From NCBI RefSeq assembly GCF_031932625.1, contig NZ_JAVSCK010000001.1:310001-374000 (forward strand): DNA of 64,000 bases, written 5' to 3'. Below the pieces are notes generated by a model. That model saw nothing but the letters and a program-made list of their open reading frames with translations. It had not been told where the DNA came from and ran no database searches. Positions 1 through 9,218 of this stretch are shown here, one piece after another. The position numbers and the translations under genes were made by a program. The stretch is from Hwangdonia seohaensis. GTDB taxonomy: Bacteria; Bacteroidota; Bacteroidia; Flavobacteriales; Flavobacteriaceae. Position 1 is the first letter of the stretch. The number at the start of each line of letters is the position of its first letter.

Positions 1-1905
1 GGGCAAGTAGGCGCCATGTATTGGGGCACTAAAGAGGAGACTTTAAACGGCTACGTAATAAAAGACAAAGCTTTAAAAAGTAAATATCAATTTTATTACA
101 AGTGGCAAAGTACAAATCGGTCTGGTAATTTGCTTTTTAGACCAAGGGAGAAAGGCAATTATAAGATGCTAGTTGATGTTAAAAAGCTTTTACACGATAA
201 GAACGACCATATATCAATTACCAATCGGTATGTAAACGAGAAAGAAGACCTGGTTGCCATTGAAATGTCTCGTAACGGAAACGATTGGAGAGAAGTTTAT
301 TTTTATAATTTAAAGAACGGACAACAAATTCATAATTCTCTTAATTTTTTAAGAACAGGCAGTCAAATAATATGGGACGGAAGAGCTGTTTATTACGACA
401 GATATAGAGCGCCTGTAAAAGGCCGTGAACTTTTAGATAAGGCTGTAGGCCAGGAATTATACTACCACAAAATAGAGCAGCCTCAATCAGAAGATATTTT
501 GGTCTATAAAAACCCAGATACCACGGGTACACATCAGTTTCATTATTTTAAATTGAATGATAAACTATTTTTTTATCACAAATTCAAACACAACAATAAA
601 TACTACAAAGCTCTTTCAGTTACAAATAAAAGTCTTGATTCTTTTTCTCTTAAAAAGTTTCTTGTTTATCCTAATGACAATAAAATAGACATTGAAATAG
701 AAGCTGCTTTCGGGGATACTATAATTTTGAAAACCAATTGGTTTGCACCTAACGGACGAGTACTTATGGTAGATTTAAATATACCAAATAAACCCGTGGA
801 AATAATCCCTGAATATGATGTTATATTAACAAATGTTAACCGTCTAGGAAAAGAAAAAATTGCATGTATTTATAGAAACGAAGGCAAATACTTAGCGTTG
901 ATTTTTGATTTAAAAGGAAACTTACTAAAGAAAATAGATTTTCCCGACGGGAAAAAAGTAAACTATTTATACGAAAATAATGATGATGTTGAATATACGG
1001 ATTTTTGTACTTCATCGTTTTACCATCCCAATCTTTGGTATCAACTATCATTAAAAGATTTAACCTTTAAACCTAGCGTATCGGTATCGGTTCCCTACGA
1101 TCCCAAGTCTATAGAGACCAGATATGTAACGTACACATCAAAAGACGGAACTAAAATCCCAATGTACATTACCTGTTTAAAAAACACTAAATTAAATGGC
1201 AAAAACCCAACATTACTTTATGGGTATGGCGGATATGGCATAACAGTAGAGCCTGCATTTGATGAATCACTTGCACTTTGGCTTGTTCATGGTGGGGTTA
1301 TTGCTATTCCTAATATAAGAGGAGGAGGTGCAAAAGGCGCGGAATGGAGTATTGCAGGAAGAAGGTTGAAAAAACAAAACGCTATTGATGACTTTATTGC
1401 CGCTGCCGAGTTTCTCATCAGCGAAAAATATACAAATTCAAAACATTTAGGCATTAACGGAAGGTCTCATGGGGGATTATTGGTAGGTGCGGCCTTAACT
1501 CAAAGACCAGAACTGTTTAAAGCCGCTGTGGCTGAAGCAGGCCCATTTGATATGCTGCGCTTTGGAAATTATACGGCAGGTTCTGTTAGCACCAATATTA
1601 ACGAGTTTGGTACTGTATCAGACTCAACAGATTTTAAAAATTTAATATCATATTCGCCTTTACATAATATTAAAAAAAATGTGGTTTATCCAAATGTTCT
1701 ATTAATAACAGGTGATCAGGATGATAGAGTACCTCCTTTTCATTCTTATAAATTTTTAGCAACACTTCAAGAGCTCAGACATCCGTCGTCTGTTTATGGG
1801 ATGTATGTAATCCCTGGATCTGGTCATGGAGGGGCATTAACACCCGAGGATTGGATTGAGGCCGAACTTTACAAATATGCTTTTTTGTATGACCAGTTAT
1901 TTTAA
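1..1905 (+). CDS. Prolyl oligopeptidase family serine peptidase (S9), 5'-truncated by window edge
   Basis: This is the C-terminal part of an S9A prolyl oligopeptidase, which cleaves short peptides after proline. The frame is open to base 1 and the first ATG (base 16) lies inside the expected propeller region, so the true start is upstream of the window. Numbering from that ATG, an N-terminal beta-propeller is followed by an alpha/beta-hydrolase domain from about residue 370. The triad is visible: Ser484 in GRSHGG, Asp in GDQDDRVPP (566-574) and His604 in GSGHGG. The motif around the serine and the YGYGGYG oxyanion segment are typical of the family. The location (periplasm or cytoplasm) cannot be told because the N-terminus is missing. 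It converges on the next gene. Confidence 0.93.
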   Translation, partial: GQVGAMYWGTKEETLNGYVIKDKALKSKYQFYYKWQSTNRSGNLLFRPREKGNYKMLVDVKKLLHDKNDHISITNRYVNEKEDLVAIEMSRNGNDWREVYFYNLKNGQQIHNSLNFLRTGSQIIWDGRAVYYDRYRAPVKGRELLDKAVGQELYYHKIEQPQSEDILVYKNPDTTGTHQFHYFKLNDKLFFYHKFKHNNKYYKALSVTNKSLDSFSLKKFLVYPNDNKIDIEIEAAFGDTIILKTNWFAPNGRVLMVDLNIPNKPVEIIPEYDVILTNVNRLGKEKIACIYRNEGKYLALIFDLKGNLLKKIDFPDGKKVNYLYENNDDVEYTDFCTSSFYHPNLWYQLSLKDLTFKPSVSVSVPYDPKSIETRYVTYTSKDGTKIPMYITCLKNTKLNGKNPTLLYGYGGYGITVEPAFDESLALWLVHGGVIAIPNIRGGGAKGAEWSIAGRRLKKQNAIDDFIAAAEFLISEKYTNSKHLGINGRSHGGLLVGAALTQRPELFKAAVAEAGPFDMLRFGNYTAGSVSTNINEFGTVSDSTDFKNLISYSPLHNIKKNVVYPNVLLITGDQDDRVPPFHSYKFLATLQELRHPSSVYGMYVIPGSGHGGALTPEDWIEAELYKYAFLYDQLF

Positions 1906-2011
1906 AGATTGCTTTAAACACAAAAGCTTTCACATGTAAATCAATACATTGCCCTTGTCGGTGTTTTGCGCAGAAAAGTGCTAGCGGTTTACACTACGAA
2001 AGGCTATAAAA

Positions 2012-2055
2012 CAAAAAAGCATTCCAATTTTCTATAAAGAAAAAAGGAACACTTT
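2012..2055 (-). terminator. Hairpin terminator for the glucan phosphorylase-like gene
   Basis: On the minus strand a 10-bp stem (AAAGTGTTCC with GGAATGCTTT, two G-U pairs) plus an inner TTCT/AGAA pairing is followed by a T-rich run. Near copies of the same hairpin lie at 7035-7080 and 8782-8825. Confidence 0.6.
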
Positions 2056-2069
2056 AATCGATACAATTT

Positions 2070-3713
2070 TTAATTGAACAGCTTCTTATAATAATCATCT
2101 GCCATTCTTTGCGTTGTAAACTCAGGGATAACATCATCCATAGCTTTAAACACAATGTCCTGCCATTTATCAGGATTATCATAATAGGTTGGAATAACTT
2201 TATTTTCTAAAATATGGTATAAATTATCTGAATCTAAATTATCCTGATCCCAAGTTGGCGAATGATGGTCCAATGCCGGTAATACAAAACAATTTTGTTC
2301 ATCTTTCTTAAATTCGGGAATCCAACCATCGTCTGTCGATACATTTACAGAACCATTCATTGCAGCCGTCATACCACTTGTGCCCGAAGCTTCGCGAGTA
2401 ATTCTAGGTGTATTTAACCAAACATCTGAACCACATTTTAATCTTTTAGACAAGTCTATTTCGTAACCAATAAGCACGGCGAGATTTGGCTCATGCTTAG
2501 ACTGATGCACCAAATGATTAAACACATCTATGGCATTGTAATCAAAAGGATATGGTTTTCCTGCCCAAATAATCTGTACAGGGTGCGTATTGTTAGAAAT
2601 TAATCTTTTAAAACGATTATAATCACGCAAGAGTAGATCTGCTCTTTTATAGGCTGCAAAACGTCTTGCCCATACAATAGTTAATACGTTAGGGTCAAAT
2701 CGTTTTCCCGTTTGCTTGTAAACCTCTTCAAAAAGTTCGCTTTTTAACTGCGTTTTTCTTTCTTTGTAAATAACAGCATCCGCTTTCATCCAAGATTTCT
2801 TGATTATTTCGTCTTGCCAAAATTTTTGATTTTGAGCATTGGTAATCGGAATAATTTCACAAATATCATCATAATCCTTCCACATATCATTAGCAACTAT
2901 AGCATGAAGTTTTGATACTCCATTTGCCTTTCTAGCCATTCGTAATGCCGAAACGGTATAATTAATCATTCCTCCGTTTACCATTTCACGATGTAACTCT
3001 TCATCGGAAAGTGTTCTACCAAAAAAACCACATCTGTTTAAATGTCTTGCATCTCGTTCTTCATTTCCTGCTTTTTCGGGTGTATGCGTAGTAAACACCA
3101 TTTGCGCTTTGGTTACACCTCTATCTCTTAAATAATAAAATGCCGGTAATGCGTGCCCTTCATTTAAATGATAAGTATCTGCGCCCCCTAAAGCTTCAAC
3201 AACTTTAGCGCCTGCAATGCCCAACACAATACTTTGGGAGACTCTTGTTACTGGGTTTTGATCGTATAGGTGATTTGTAATTGTTCTTGATAAATGGTCG
3301 TTCCCATCAACATCAGTACTTAAAAAATACATGGGTACGGTTCCAAAAACTTCAGGTTTTAAAACATAAGCCCTAACCTTTACATGCGGATTATCATGAA
3401 GCTTTATCTCTACTTCTATGCCGGTGTCTTCTAAAAAATCAAAATGCTTTACGTTAAATTCTGTTTTTAATGTTTGGTCTTCATTTCTCGCCTGATCGTA
3501 ATAACCATACTTCCATAGCATGCCAATCCCAATCATATTCTGTTTTAACTCTAAACCAGAACGCATGTGCGATCCTGCCAAAAACCCAAGGCCTCCAGAG
3601 TAAATATTAAATGTTTGGTCTATGCCAAATTCCATACTAAAATAGGCTACTTTCTTTTTATATTTTTTTGCCGGCGTGTAAGGATGGTACCATTTACTAT
3701 ATATATGTTCCAT
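2070..3713 (-). CDS. Short alpha-glucan phosphorylase-like protein (GT35-like) with Thr at the PLP-lysine position
   Basis: 547 residues related to the short alpha-glucan (glycogen/maltodextrin) phosphorylases, which release glucose-1-phosphate from glucan ends. Family marks are YSGGLGFLAGSH near residue 39, HLNEGHA, FTTHTPEKAGNE and the C-terminal EASGTSGM segment. In PLP-dependent phosphorylases the residue after GM/NM in that segment is the lysine that binds pyridoxal phosphate (Lys680 in the rabbit enzyme). Here it is Thr449 (ACG codon at 2367-2369, read directly). The family is usually 600-850 residues, so this copy is also short. Function as a PLP phosphorylase is therefore doubtful; a related glycosyltransferase role is possible. 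It stands alone, convergent with the peptidase gene. Confidence 0.8.
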   Translation of the reverse strand: MEHIYSKWYHPYTPAKKYKKKVAYFSMEFGIDQTFNIYSGGLGFLAGSHMRSGLELKQNMIGIGMLWKYGYYDQARNEDQTLKTEFNVKHFDFLEDTGIEVEIKLHDNPHVKVRAYVLKPEVFGTVPMYFLSTDVDGNDHLSRTITNHLYDQNPVTRVSQSIVLGIAGAKVVEALGGADTYHLNEGHALPAFYYLRDRGVTKAQMVFTTHTPEKAGNEERDARHLNRCGFFGRTLSDEELHREMVNGGMINYTVSALRMARKANGVSKLHAIVANDMWKDYDDICEIIPITNAQNQKFWQDEIIKKSWMKADAVIYKERKTQLKSELFEEVYKQTGKRFDPNVLTIVWARRFAAYKRADLLLRDYNRFKRLISNNTHPVQIIWAGKPYPFDYNAIDVFNHLVHQSKHEPNLAVLIGYEIDLSKRLKCGSDVWLNTPRITREASGTSGMTAAMNGSVNVSTDDGWIPEFKKDEQNCFVLPALDHHSPTWDQDNLDSDNLYHILENKVIPTYYDNPDKWQDIVFKAMDDVIPEFTTQRMADDYYKKLFN

Positions 3714-4079
3714 AAAAAAATGTGTTTAAAAAATTAAACTATAAATGTAGCTAAAATAGATGTTTTATCATCTATTAAACCACAACGAATTGTTAATTTA
3801 TATCGACTATTAATTTCACTTAATTTGTTAGTTTTTAATATTTTATGATAAAAATCAGAAAGAAATCAAAAATGATTTTAATCTTAAGATTTTAATAAAT
3901 AGACCTTCCAGAAAACAAAAAAATATTCCAATTTTCTATATGTTTAAAAAAATCAGAAAAATCCATTATTTTACACCTATCATATTGTTATTCAAAAGAT
4001 TGCAATTTTACGTACAAAATTGTACCTTTAGATTAGAGTAGGATTAATCTACGAACCAACCTTTCTGTTACGCTTAAAA
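3714..4079. promoter_or_regulatory. Divergent promoter region with a 14-bp inverted repeat between -33 and -7
   Basis: This 366-bp gap has no gene. Ahead of the + strand regulator gene I see TTG at 4000-4002, a 20-nt spacer and TAccTTTA at 4023-4030, close to the Bacteroidota TTG / TAnnTTTG promoter. The inverted repeat GTACAA-AA-TTGTAC (4012-4025) sits in that spacer and runs into the -7 box, a repressor-like position. A perfect 12-bp palindrome, AATCTTAAGATT, lies at 3880-3891. A degenerate relative of the hairpin at 2012-2055 starts near 3918. That the regulator binds the inverted repeat itself is inference. Confidence 0.5.
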
Positions 4080-6005
4080 ATGAATAAAGATGAACAGTTG
4101 CTGAATAAACTGAAGCAAGTTGTACTTAACAACTTTGAAAACGAACATTTTAGTGTACAGGAATTATCAGAATTGGCCGCAGTAAGTCGTTCACAACTAC
4201 ACAGAAAGCTAAAACGGCTAAAAGGCCAATCCATTAGCCAGTTTATTAGGGAAATTAGACTTGAAGAAGCCTTGGAATTATTGCAACAAGATGCTGCTAC
4301 GACTTCAGAGATCGCCTATAAGGTAGGGTTTAATAGCAGCTCTTATTTTCATAAATGCTTTTTGGACTTTTATGGCTATCCACCAAGTGAGGCCAAACAT
4401 ATATACTCAAAGAAACAACAACATGAGACCAAAAGAAATGAAGTAGAAAGCAAATCTATTTTTGAACCCTCAGTGATTGACAAACAATCAATAAAGCATT
4501 TAACCAATAGAAAAAAACGAGCATCACTTATTAAATTTACTGCTCTAGCCATTTTAGTCTTTCTGATAAGCCTCACTGCAATTTATGTAATTAACCACAA
4601 TAGATCTACTTCTCCAAAAGAAAAATCGATTGCTGTATTACCTTTTAAAAACCTGAGTACCGATGCGCAGAATCAACACTTTGCAGATGGCCTAGTAGAA
4701 GATTTACTCAATCGGCTATCATTGGTCCCGGAGTTTAAGGTTATTTCCAGAACCTCTTCCGATACGTATCGACATAGAGACCCGGACAAAAAGGTGTCTG
4801 ATATTGCTTCGGAATTGAACGTTTCCTATGTCATTGAAGGCAGCATTCAAAAACATGAAAATAAAGCTAGAATTACAGTTCAATTAATTGATGCAAAACA
4901 AGACGACCACTTGTGGACCAAAACATTTGATGAAGATTTTAAAGATGTTTTTAAAATACAAAGTGCTATTGCCATAGAGGTTGCCTCTGGATTAAGTACT
5001 ATTCTAACAAAAAAACAGGCCCTCAACATAAAAAAAAACCAAACCGATAATGTTAAAGCTTTTGAACTCTACCAACTTGGGCGTTATTATTGGGGCAAAC
5101 GTGTATATAATGAATATGCTACAGCCATCAACTATTTTGAACAAGCTATTGCCGAAGACCCAAATTACGCTTTAGCTTATGCCGGTTTAGCCGATACTCA
5201 TTTTTTAATGATTTGGTACACTGAGGATTACGAGAAAATGATAACCCTTAGAAACAAGGCAGAAGCACTGGCACTAAAAGCTTTAAAACTTGATCCAAAC
5301 CTTGTTGAAGCCTATACGGTTTTAGCTACGCTTTATTTTTTTATAGATTGGGAATGGGAAAAAGCAGAAAATATGTTCCTACATGCTTTACGGTTTAACA
5401 AAAACTATTCTACGCTTCACCATCGCTATTCAGAACATTTAAGTACGACCGGAAGACATCTTGAAGCTAGAAATCACATTAACAAAGCTTTAGAGCTAGA
5501 CCCGTTATCCTTTATTGTAAGGGAGGTTAGTGCAAAACTCTATTTAAACAGGGGAGAATTTGATAAAGCGCTTAGCGAATCACATCTAGCCGGAGAATTA
5601 AACAAAATCCACGAGACCCCACAGTGGTATAAATTTTTTATATGCCTAAAAAAAAATGACGACAGACTTGTTTTAAAGAGCCTTAGGGAACTCGCTGAAA
5701 TGAATGATATTGCATATACACCTAAAACTTTGGACAGTATTTACAATACCTCCGGGCGAAATGGATTGCTGCAATGGGTCGTTGATTCTACAGGAGATTT
5801 ATTACGGAAAGCCCACTGTTATGTTTTTGCAGGTAAATACAATGAAGCCTTGGATTATCTTGAAACAGCATACGCTAATGGCAGCAGAATGGAAGACGTA
5901 CCCTACTGGTACCCTTCAGAAAAACTACATGAGATGCCTCGATTTATAGCCTTAATGAAAAAAATGAACCTCCCTTGGAAACCTGATTCCCACTTGGAAC
6001 ACTAA
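4080..6005 (+). CDS. Membrane-anchored AraC-type regulator with TolB/FlgO-like and TPR domains
   Basis: 641 residues with an unusual order of parts. Residues 1-105 are an AraC-type double helix-turn-helix (LSELAAVSRSQLHRKLKRL, then the second helix-turn-helix with YKVGFNSSSYFHKCF). A basic stretch and one hydrophobic segment (about 152-172) follow. Then comes a domain beginning IAVLPFKNLS with FADGLVEDLLNRLS and VISRTSS, the TolB N-terminal/FlgO-like fold seen in CadC-like and adenylate-cyclase-like regulators. From about 315 to the end there are TPR-like helices. The DNA-binding domain would face the cytoplasm and the sensor the periplasm. It is known from one-component membrane regulators that such proteins act on DNA from the membrane; the ligand here is unknown. 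The next gene on the same strand, a lipoprotein, is a possible target. Confidence 0.82.
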   Translation: MNKDEQLLNKLKQVVLNNFENEHFSVQELSELAAVSRSQLHRKLKRLKGQSISQFIREIRLEEALELLQQDAATTSEIAYKVGFNSSSYFHKCFLDFYGYPPSEAKHIYSKKQQHETKRNEVESKSIFEPSVIDKQSIKHLTNRKKRASLIKFTALAILVFLISLTAIYVINHNRSTSPKEKSIAVLPFKNLSTDAQNQHFADGLVEDLLNRLSLVPEFKVISRTSSDTYRHRDPDKKVSDIASELNVSYVIEGSIQKHENKARITVQLIDAKQDDHLWTKTFDEDFKDVFKIQSAIAIEVASGLSTILTKKQALNIKKNQTDNVKAFELYQLGRYYWGKRVYNEYATAINYFEQAIAEDPNYALAYAGLADTHFLMIWYTEDYEKMITLRNKAEALALKALKLDPNLVEAYTVLATLYFFIDWEWEKAENMFLHALRFNKNYSTLHHRYSEHLSTTGRHLEARNHINKALELDPLSFIVREVSAKLYLNRGEFDKALSESHLAGELNKIHETPQWYKFFICLKKNDDRLVLKSLRELAEMNDIAYTPKTLDSIYNTSGRNGLLQWVVDSTGDLLRKAHCYVFAGKYNEALDYLETAYANGSRMEDVPYWYPSEKLHEMPRFIALMKKMNLPWKPDSHLEH

Positions 6006-6234
6006 GGCTTTCATGTACTTTGCTACTTCACGTTTGAATTCAAATTACCAAAAAAAGCAACATAATTTTTGGAAAAGTTTAAGCTTTTCGCAACATGATT
6101 GATACACATTGCTTTAAAAATTCTTCCATATTTGTAATAAACCATTTACTCGGATGGTCATCACAATCATTTTGTTAACCAAGTTATGGCAGCAAAAACC
6201 ACAAAATTTATTAACCTTTTAAAAAACAAAAGTC

Positions 6235-6786
6235 ATGAAAACAATTCAAACCATAATACTCAGTATCTTGAGTATGACACTTTTTTCTGCTTGCATCCCT
6301 TCTGGAGATGGAGCTATAACAGTTCCTTTTAAGGCAAATTTTTATACAGACCGAAATTATGATAATACAGGAGAAGGAGTTTGTACGGAAGACCCTTACC
6401 TAGGTTTTAACTACCAAGTTGGAAAAGGTAAAGCAACACTCCTAGGATCCATGGATGTCACCATCTCTTTTTGTGGAATTGAGGGCACCCCTTTTTACAA
6501 AAATGGTATAGGTACATTTGTTGCCGCAAATGGAGATAAATTATATATAAAAATTCCTGCTGAAGGTGAAATTGGAGAGGTTTATCCCAAAGAAAATCAT
6601 GAACTATATGAACTTCAATTTCAGGACAAGTTCTCCTTTAATGGCGGTACTGGTAGATTTGCTGGGGCCACGGGCGAGGGCTATACAGATAGTTTTGTAG
6701 ACCTGCTTGATGATGATGGTAATTTTTTACCTGAACACAGAACAGACCATGTTTGGAGAGGAATCCTGAAATTACCCAATAAGTAA
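6235..6786 (+). CDS. Secreted lipoprotein, possibly allene-oxide-cyclase-like barrel
   Basis: 183 residues starting with a lipoprotein signal peptide ending LFSAC, so the mature protein would be lipid-anchored at Cys20. The rest is beta-rich and has the segment GGTGRFAGATGEG, a pattern I associate with allene oxide cyclase-like/dirigent beta-barrels; that fold call is tentative and no enzymatic function is claimed. Several cysteines (GVCTED, SFCGIEG) could form a disulfide. It lies 229 bp after the membrane regulator gene on the same strand, with its own possible promoter (a TTG, then CATATTTG near 6129). No specific function recognised. Confidence 0.7.
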   Translation: MKTIQTIILSILSMTLFSACIPSGDGAITVPFKANFYTDRNYDNTGEGVCTEDPYLGFNYQVGKGKATLLGSMDVTISFCGIEGTPFYKNGIGTFVAANGDKLYIKIPAEGEIGEVYPKENHELYELQFQDKFSFNGGTGRFAGATGEGYTDSFVDLLDDDGNFLPEHRTDHVWRGILKLPNK

Positions 6787-7120
6787 ATTAAAAATTGGAT
6801 GTACGTATAAAATTAATTAAATAGATGACCTGATTATTAAACGAACCAATGTTATTGGCAGTAATTTAGTACCGAAATAGAATGATATTTAATTCAATGC
6901 GTGCATCCAATATTCTTAAAATAATCTTCATTTTCAAAGTAAGGCCTTGACAAGCCTAAGCCATTAAGCATTGAACTAGAGGGCGTAAATACTTCTAAAA
7001 GTAGGATAAGGAAAAAATAAAAACTTCTCTAAAACAAAAAAGCATCCCAATCTTCTTATTCAGAAAAAAAGGAAAGCTTTCCATTGGTTTAACTACCTAA
7101 ACTATTACCATTTCATACTA
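6787..7120. other. Gene-free gap between convergent genes
   Basis: I see no coding region here. The only clear structure is the hairpin at 7035-7080, listed separately. No promoter or repeat array stands out in 6800-7030. Confidence 0.5.
7035..7080 (-). terminator. Hairpin terminator, second copy of the dispersed hairpin
   Basis: On the minus strand AAAGCTTTCC can pair with GGGATGCTTT (one mismatch, one G-U) and the hairpin is followed by a T-rich tract. It lies just past the stop of the lipoprotein gene on that strand. It is nearly identical to 8782-8825. Confidence 0.6.
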
Positions 7121-8623
7121 CTATTTAGACTTAGACATAATATATGATTTATCTATAGTTGTCCTAACAAATGCTGATATTGGTGGCCCTAGATAAGTTT
7201 CAATACCATCCAACCCTAAAGTATAGGCACCACCAGTATTAATAATGGAAGAAGTATCATCAATTACGAACTCACCAAATTCATTAGTTGAATATATTGT
7301 TTTAATTGTACCAGATAATTTTGATCCCTTACTAATTGCTCCAGCACCCCAAAATGGAGCAACTGTCCACTCATTAAAATTATAAAGCACTTCCCCATTT
7401 TCAAGGATACTAAGCCAAATAAACCATTCTTGAGTAACAATATTATTACTTAAATAAGATTGCGATATTATATTCCCCGACCAATAACCATTATATTGAC
7501 CCGCGTATATTTTGAACAATTCATTTTCAGGGATTTCAAATATCATATCACCAAATGGACCAGAAACATTTTGATCTTGATCAGCATTTAGCACGTAAAT
7601 TCCTCCTACATTAATATAAATACCTACTGATAATTTATACTTTGACGGTAATATCGGTGTATTAATAAGTTGACATATCTTTGACGCTATACTCGGTGCT
7701 CCAGGAGCTGGAGACGCACCTAAAGTTGAGCAATATAACAATAAACTTTTTGTTAAAACCTCGCATGTTCCATAAGCGGGCAAACCTGCAACATTAAAAG
7801 CTACACCAACCTGTGAACACAAATAAGTAGTCCCAGCTACAGCTCCAGATGCCATTAATGGTTCAATTCCTGAGCATAACGTACCTAATACATCTTCCGC
7901 TTTTGAACAAACTTTATTAAAATCAATTTCTTCAGCAACAGGTTCTGAAATATAAAATGAAAAAACTCCGTTTTCAATTGACTGAGGCTTAGCTTTATAA
8001 CTATAGTTCATTAGGTCTCCTTTATTATCTACTCCTCTTGCTTCAACAATTACATTCGCATCATCAAATGGCTGTCCATCCATTCTCAATCTTACTTTTA
8101 AATTTGCACCTGGTTTTATATTTGATTTTAATGAATTATTCTTTTTTGATTTTGTTTTAACTCCCTTAGATAAAAAGGTAATTTCATCTCCTTCTTCCAA
8201 AGGTGAATTTAAATTTGTTTGAAAATATACTTGGTTTCCATTTTCCGAAATTGCTAAAAGTTTTATTTCAGTTTCATTTAACCATTCAATACCTATATAC
8301 TCCCCATTTGGGCTTGATATTGATTCTATTCTTCCATTTTCTAAAAGATCAATTAATATTGGGTCATCAAATTCCTCAACTTTAACCATTACGTAATCTA
8401 CAGATATTACAGTTCCATCACTATCTTTAGTTCCATAAAAACTAACATCTCCTTCTGTTGTGTATGTCCTAAATATTAATGAGTTTGAGGCATCTTGTGA
8501 AATACCATATTTAGGATCATTTACAACTTCATTAGATTCATCATTTACACTCTCATTTTTAGAACAGGAGTTAATAATAATTAATAAACAAATTATAAGG
8601 GTTGACTTTAAGAAATTTTTCAT
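7121..8623 (-). CDS. Lipoprotein of unknown function
   Basis: 500 residues. The frame extends upstream to 8680 only through a TTG codon. The ATG at 8623 gives a clean lipoprotein signal (MKNFLKS, hydrophobic run, then NSCSKNES), so I chose it. The mature part is Ser/Asn/Asp-rich at first, then beta-rich, with a segment of clustered cysteines (VCSKAEDVLGTLCSG, TYLCSQVG, YCSTLG, KICQL) at about 240-320, suggesting several disulfides. No catalytic motif is recognised. It is probably an outer-membrane or surface lipoprotein; no neighbours suggest a role. Confidence 0.72.
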   Translation of the reverse strand: MKNFLKSTLIICLLIIINSCSKNESVNDESNEVVNDPKYGISQDASNSLIFRTYTTEGDVSFYGTKDSDGTVISVDYVMVKVEEFDDPILIDLLENGRIESISSPNGEYIGIEWLNETEIKLLAISENGNQVYFQTNLNSPLEEGDEITFLSKGVKTKSKKNNSLKSNIKPGANLKVRLRMDGQPFDDANVIVEARGVDNKGDLMNYSYKAKPQSIENGVFSFYISEPVAEEIDFNKVCSKAEDVLGTLCSGIEPLMASGAVAGTTYLCSQVGVAFNVAGLPAYGTCEVLTKSLLLYCSTLGASPAPGAPSIASKICQLINTPILPSKYKLSVGIYINVGGIYVLNADQDQNVSGPFGDMIFEIPENELFKIYAGQYNGYWSGNIISQSYLSNNIVTQEWFIWLSILENGEVLYNFNEWTVAPFWGAGAISKGSKLSGTIKTIYSTNEFGEFVIDDTSSIINTGGAYTLGLDGIETYLGPPISAFVRTTIDKSYIMSKSK

Positions 8624-8781
8624 GAGTGGAGATTGTTGGTTAAAACCTTTGAAATTATAATAATATCGCAACTTAAGCAATACTCAAATTGAGTATAACA
8701 CAATCTATCTTTAAATTACACTAGCTTAAAGTAAAAAATACTCATCATTAAAAGAACTTAATATCAAAAAAGACTCTAAAA

Positions 8782-8825
8782 CAAAAAAGCATCCCAATCT
8801 TCTTATTCAGAAAAAAGGAAAGCTT
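8782..8825 (-). terminator. Hairpin, third copy of the dispersed hairpin
   Basis: Same sequence as 7035-7080 with few changes: AAAGC / GCTT stem ends, TTCT/AGAA inner pairing and a T-rich tract on the minus strand. Its upstream minus-strand gene is tRNA-Asp, which already has a terminator, so this copy may be a duplicated or back-up terminator. Confidence 0.45.
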
Positions 8826-8902
8826 CTCATTGGAATACCAAATTAACTTTGGTATAACTACGTCCTAGATTCCTCTAGGAACAACACAACATCTTGCTAT
8901 TG

Positions 8903-8932
8903 CCAAAAAAAGCCCTAATTTCTCAGAGCTTT
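8903..8932 (-). terminator. Terminator of tRNA-Asp
   Basis: On the minus strand AAAGCTCT pairs with AGGGCTTT (one G-U) around a short loop, followed by a T run. It begins about 20 nt past the tRNA 3' end. Confidence 0.7.
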
Positions 8933-8950
8933 CTTATAGCAATTTTTTTG

Positions 8951-9024
8951 CGGTCTGGACGGGACTCGAACCCGCGACCTTCGCCGTGACAGGGCGACAT
9001 TCTAACCAACTGAACTACCAGACC
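8951..9024 (-). tRNA. tRNA-Asp (GTC)
   Basis: The minus strand reads as a 74-nt tRNA: acceptor stem GGTCTGG/CCAGACC with discriminator G, D-arm AGTTCAGTTGGTTAGA, anticodon loop CCTGTCACG with anticodon GTC, and T-arm GCGGGTTCGAGTCCCGT. The CCA end is not encoded (CAA follows). No integrase gene or direct repeat near its 3' end suggests use as an attachment site. Confidence 0.96.
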
Positions 9025-9180
9025 GTTGCATTATTGCGGTTGCAAATATACACGCCTTTTTTTATATCTCAAATGTTTTTTGAAGTTTTTTAAATAAATT
9101 TTATAAAAAAATACTGGTGGAACCAGCAAACAAACAATAGTTTTATAAGTGCTTAATTTATAAGCTATTCGTTACTCCCC

Positions 9181-9216
9181 TTTGGGTAGTCCCGATACCT
9201 ATCGGAAAGGCGGGCA
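9181..9216. repeat. Small palindromic repeat
   Basis: CCCGATAcctATCGG forms a hairpin flanked by GGCGGGC. Read on the minus strand it resembles the 3' hairpin of the structured repeat at 11314-11412, so it may be a decayed fragment of that element. Confidence 0.4.
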
Positions 9217-9218
9217 AC

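Larger units (their letters stand above)
8624..8950. other. Gene-free gap upstream of the lipoprotein gene
   Basis: No coding region is seen. It holds the third copy of the dispersed hairpin (8782-8825) and the tRNA terminator (8903-8932). The promoter of the minus-strand lipoprotein gene should lie within about 100 bp of 8623, but I cannot pick a convincing TAnnTTTG there. Confidence 0.4.

Noticed and set aside
8951..9024. tRNA-Asp as an integration site
   Set aside because: No integrase gene lies near it and I found no direct repeat of its 3' end on either side.
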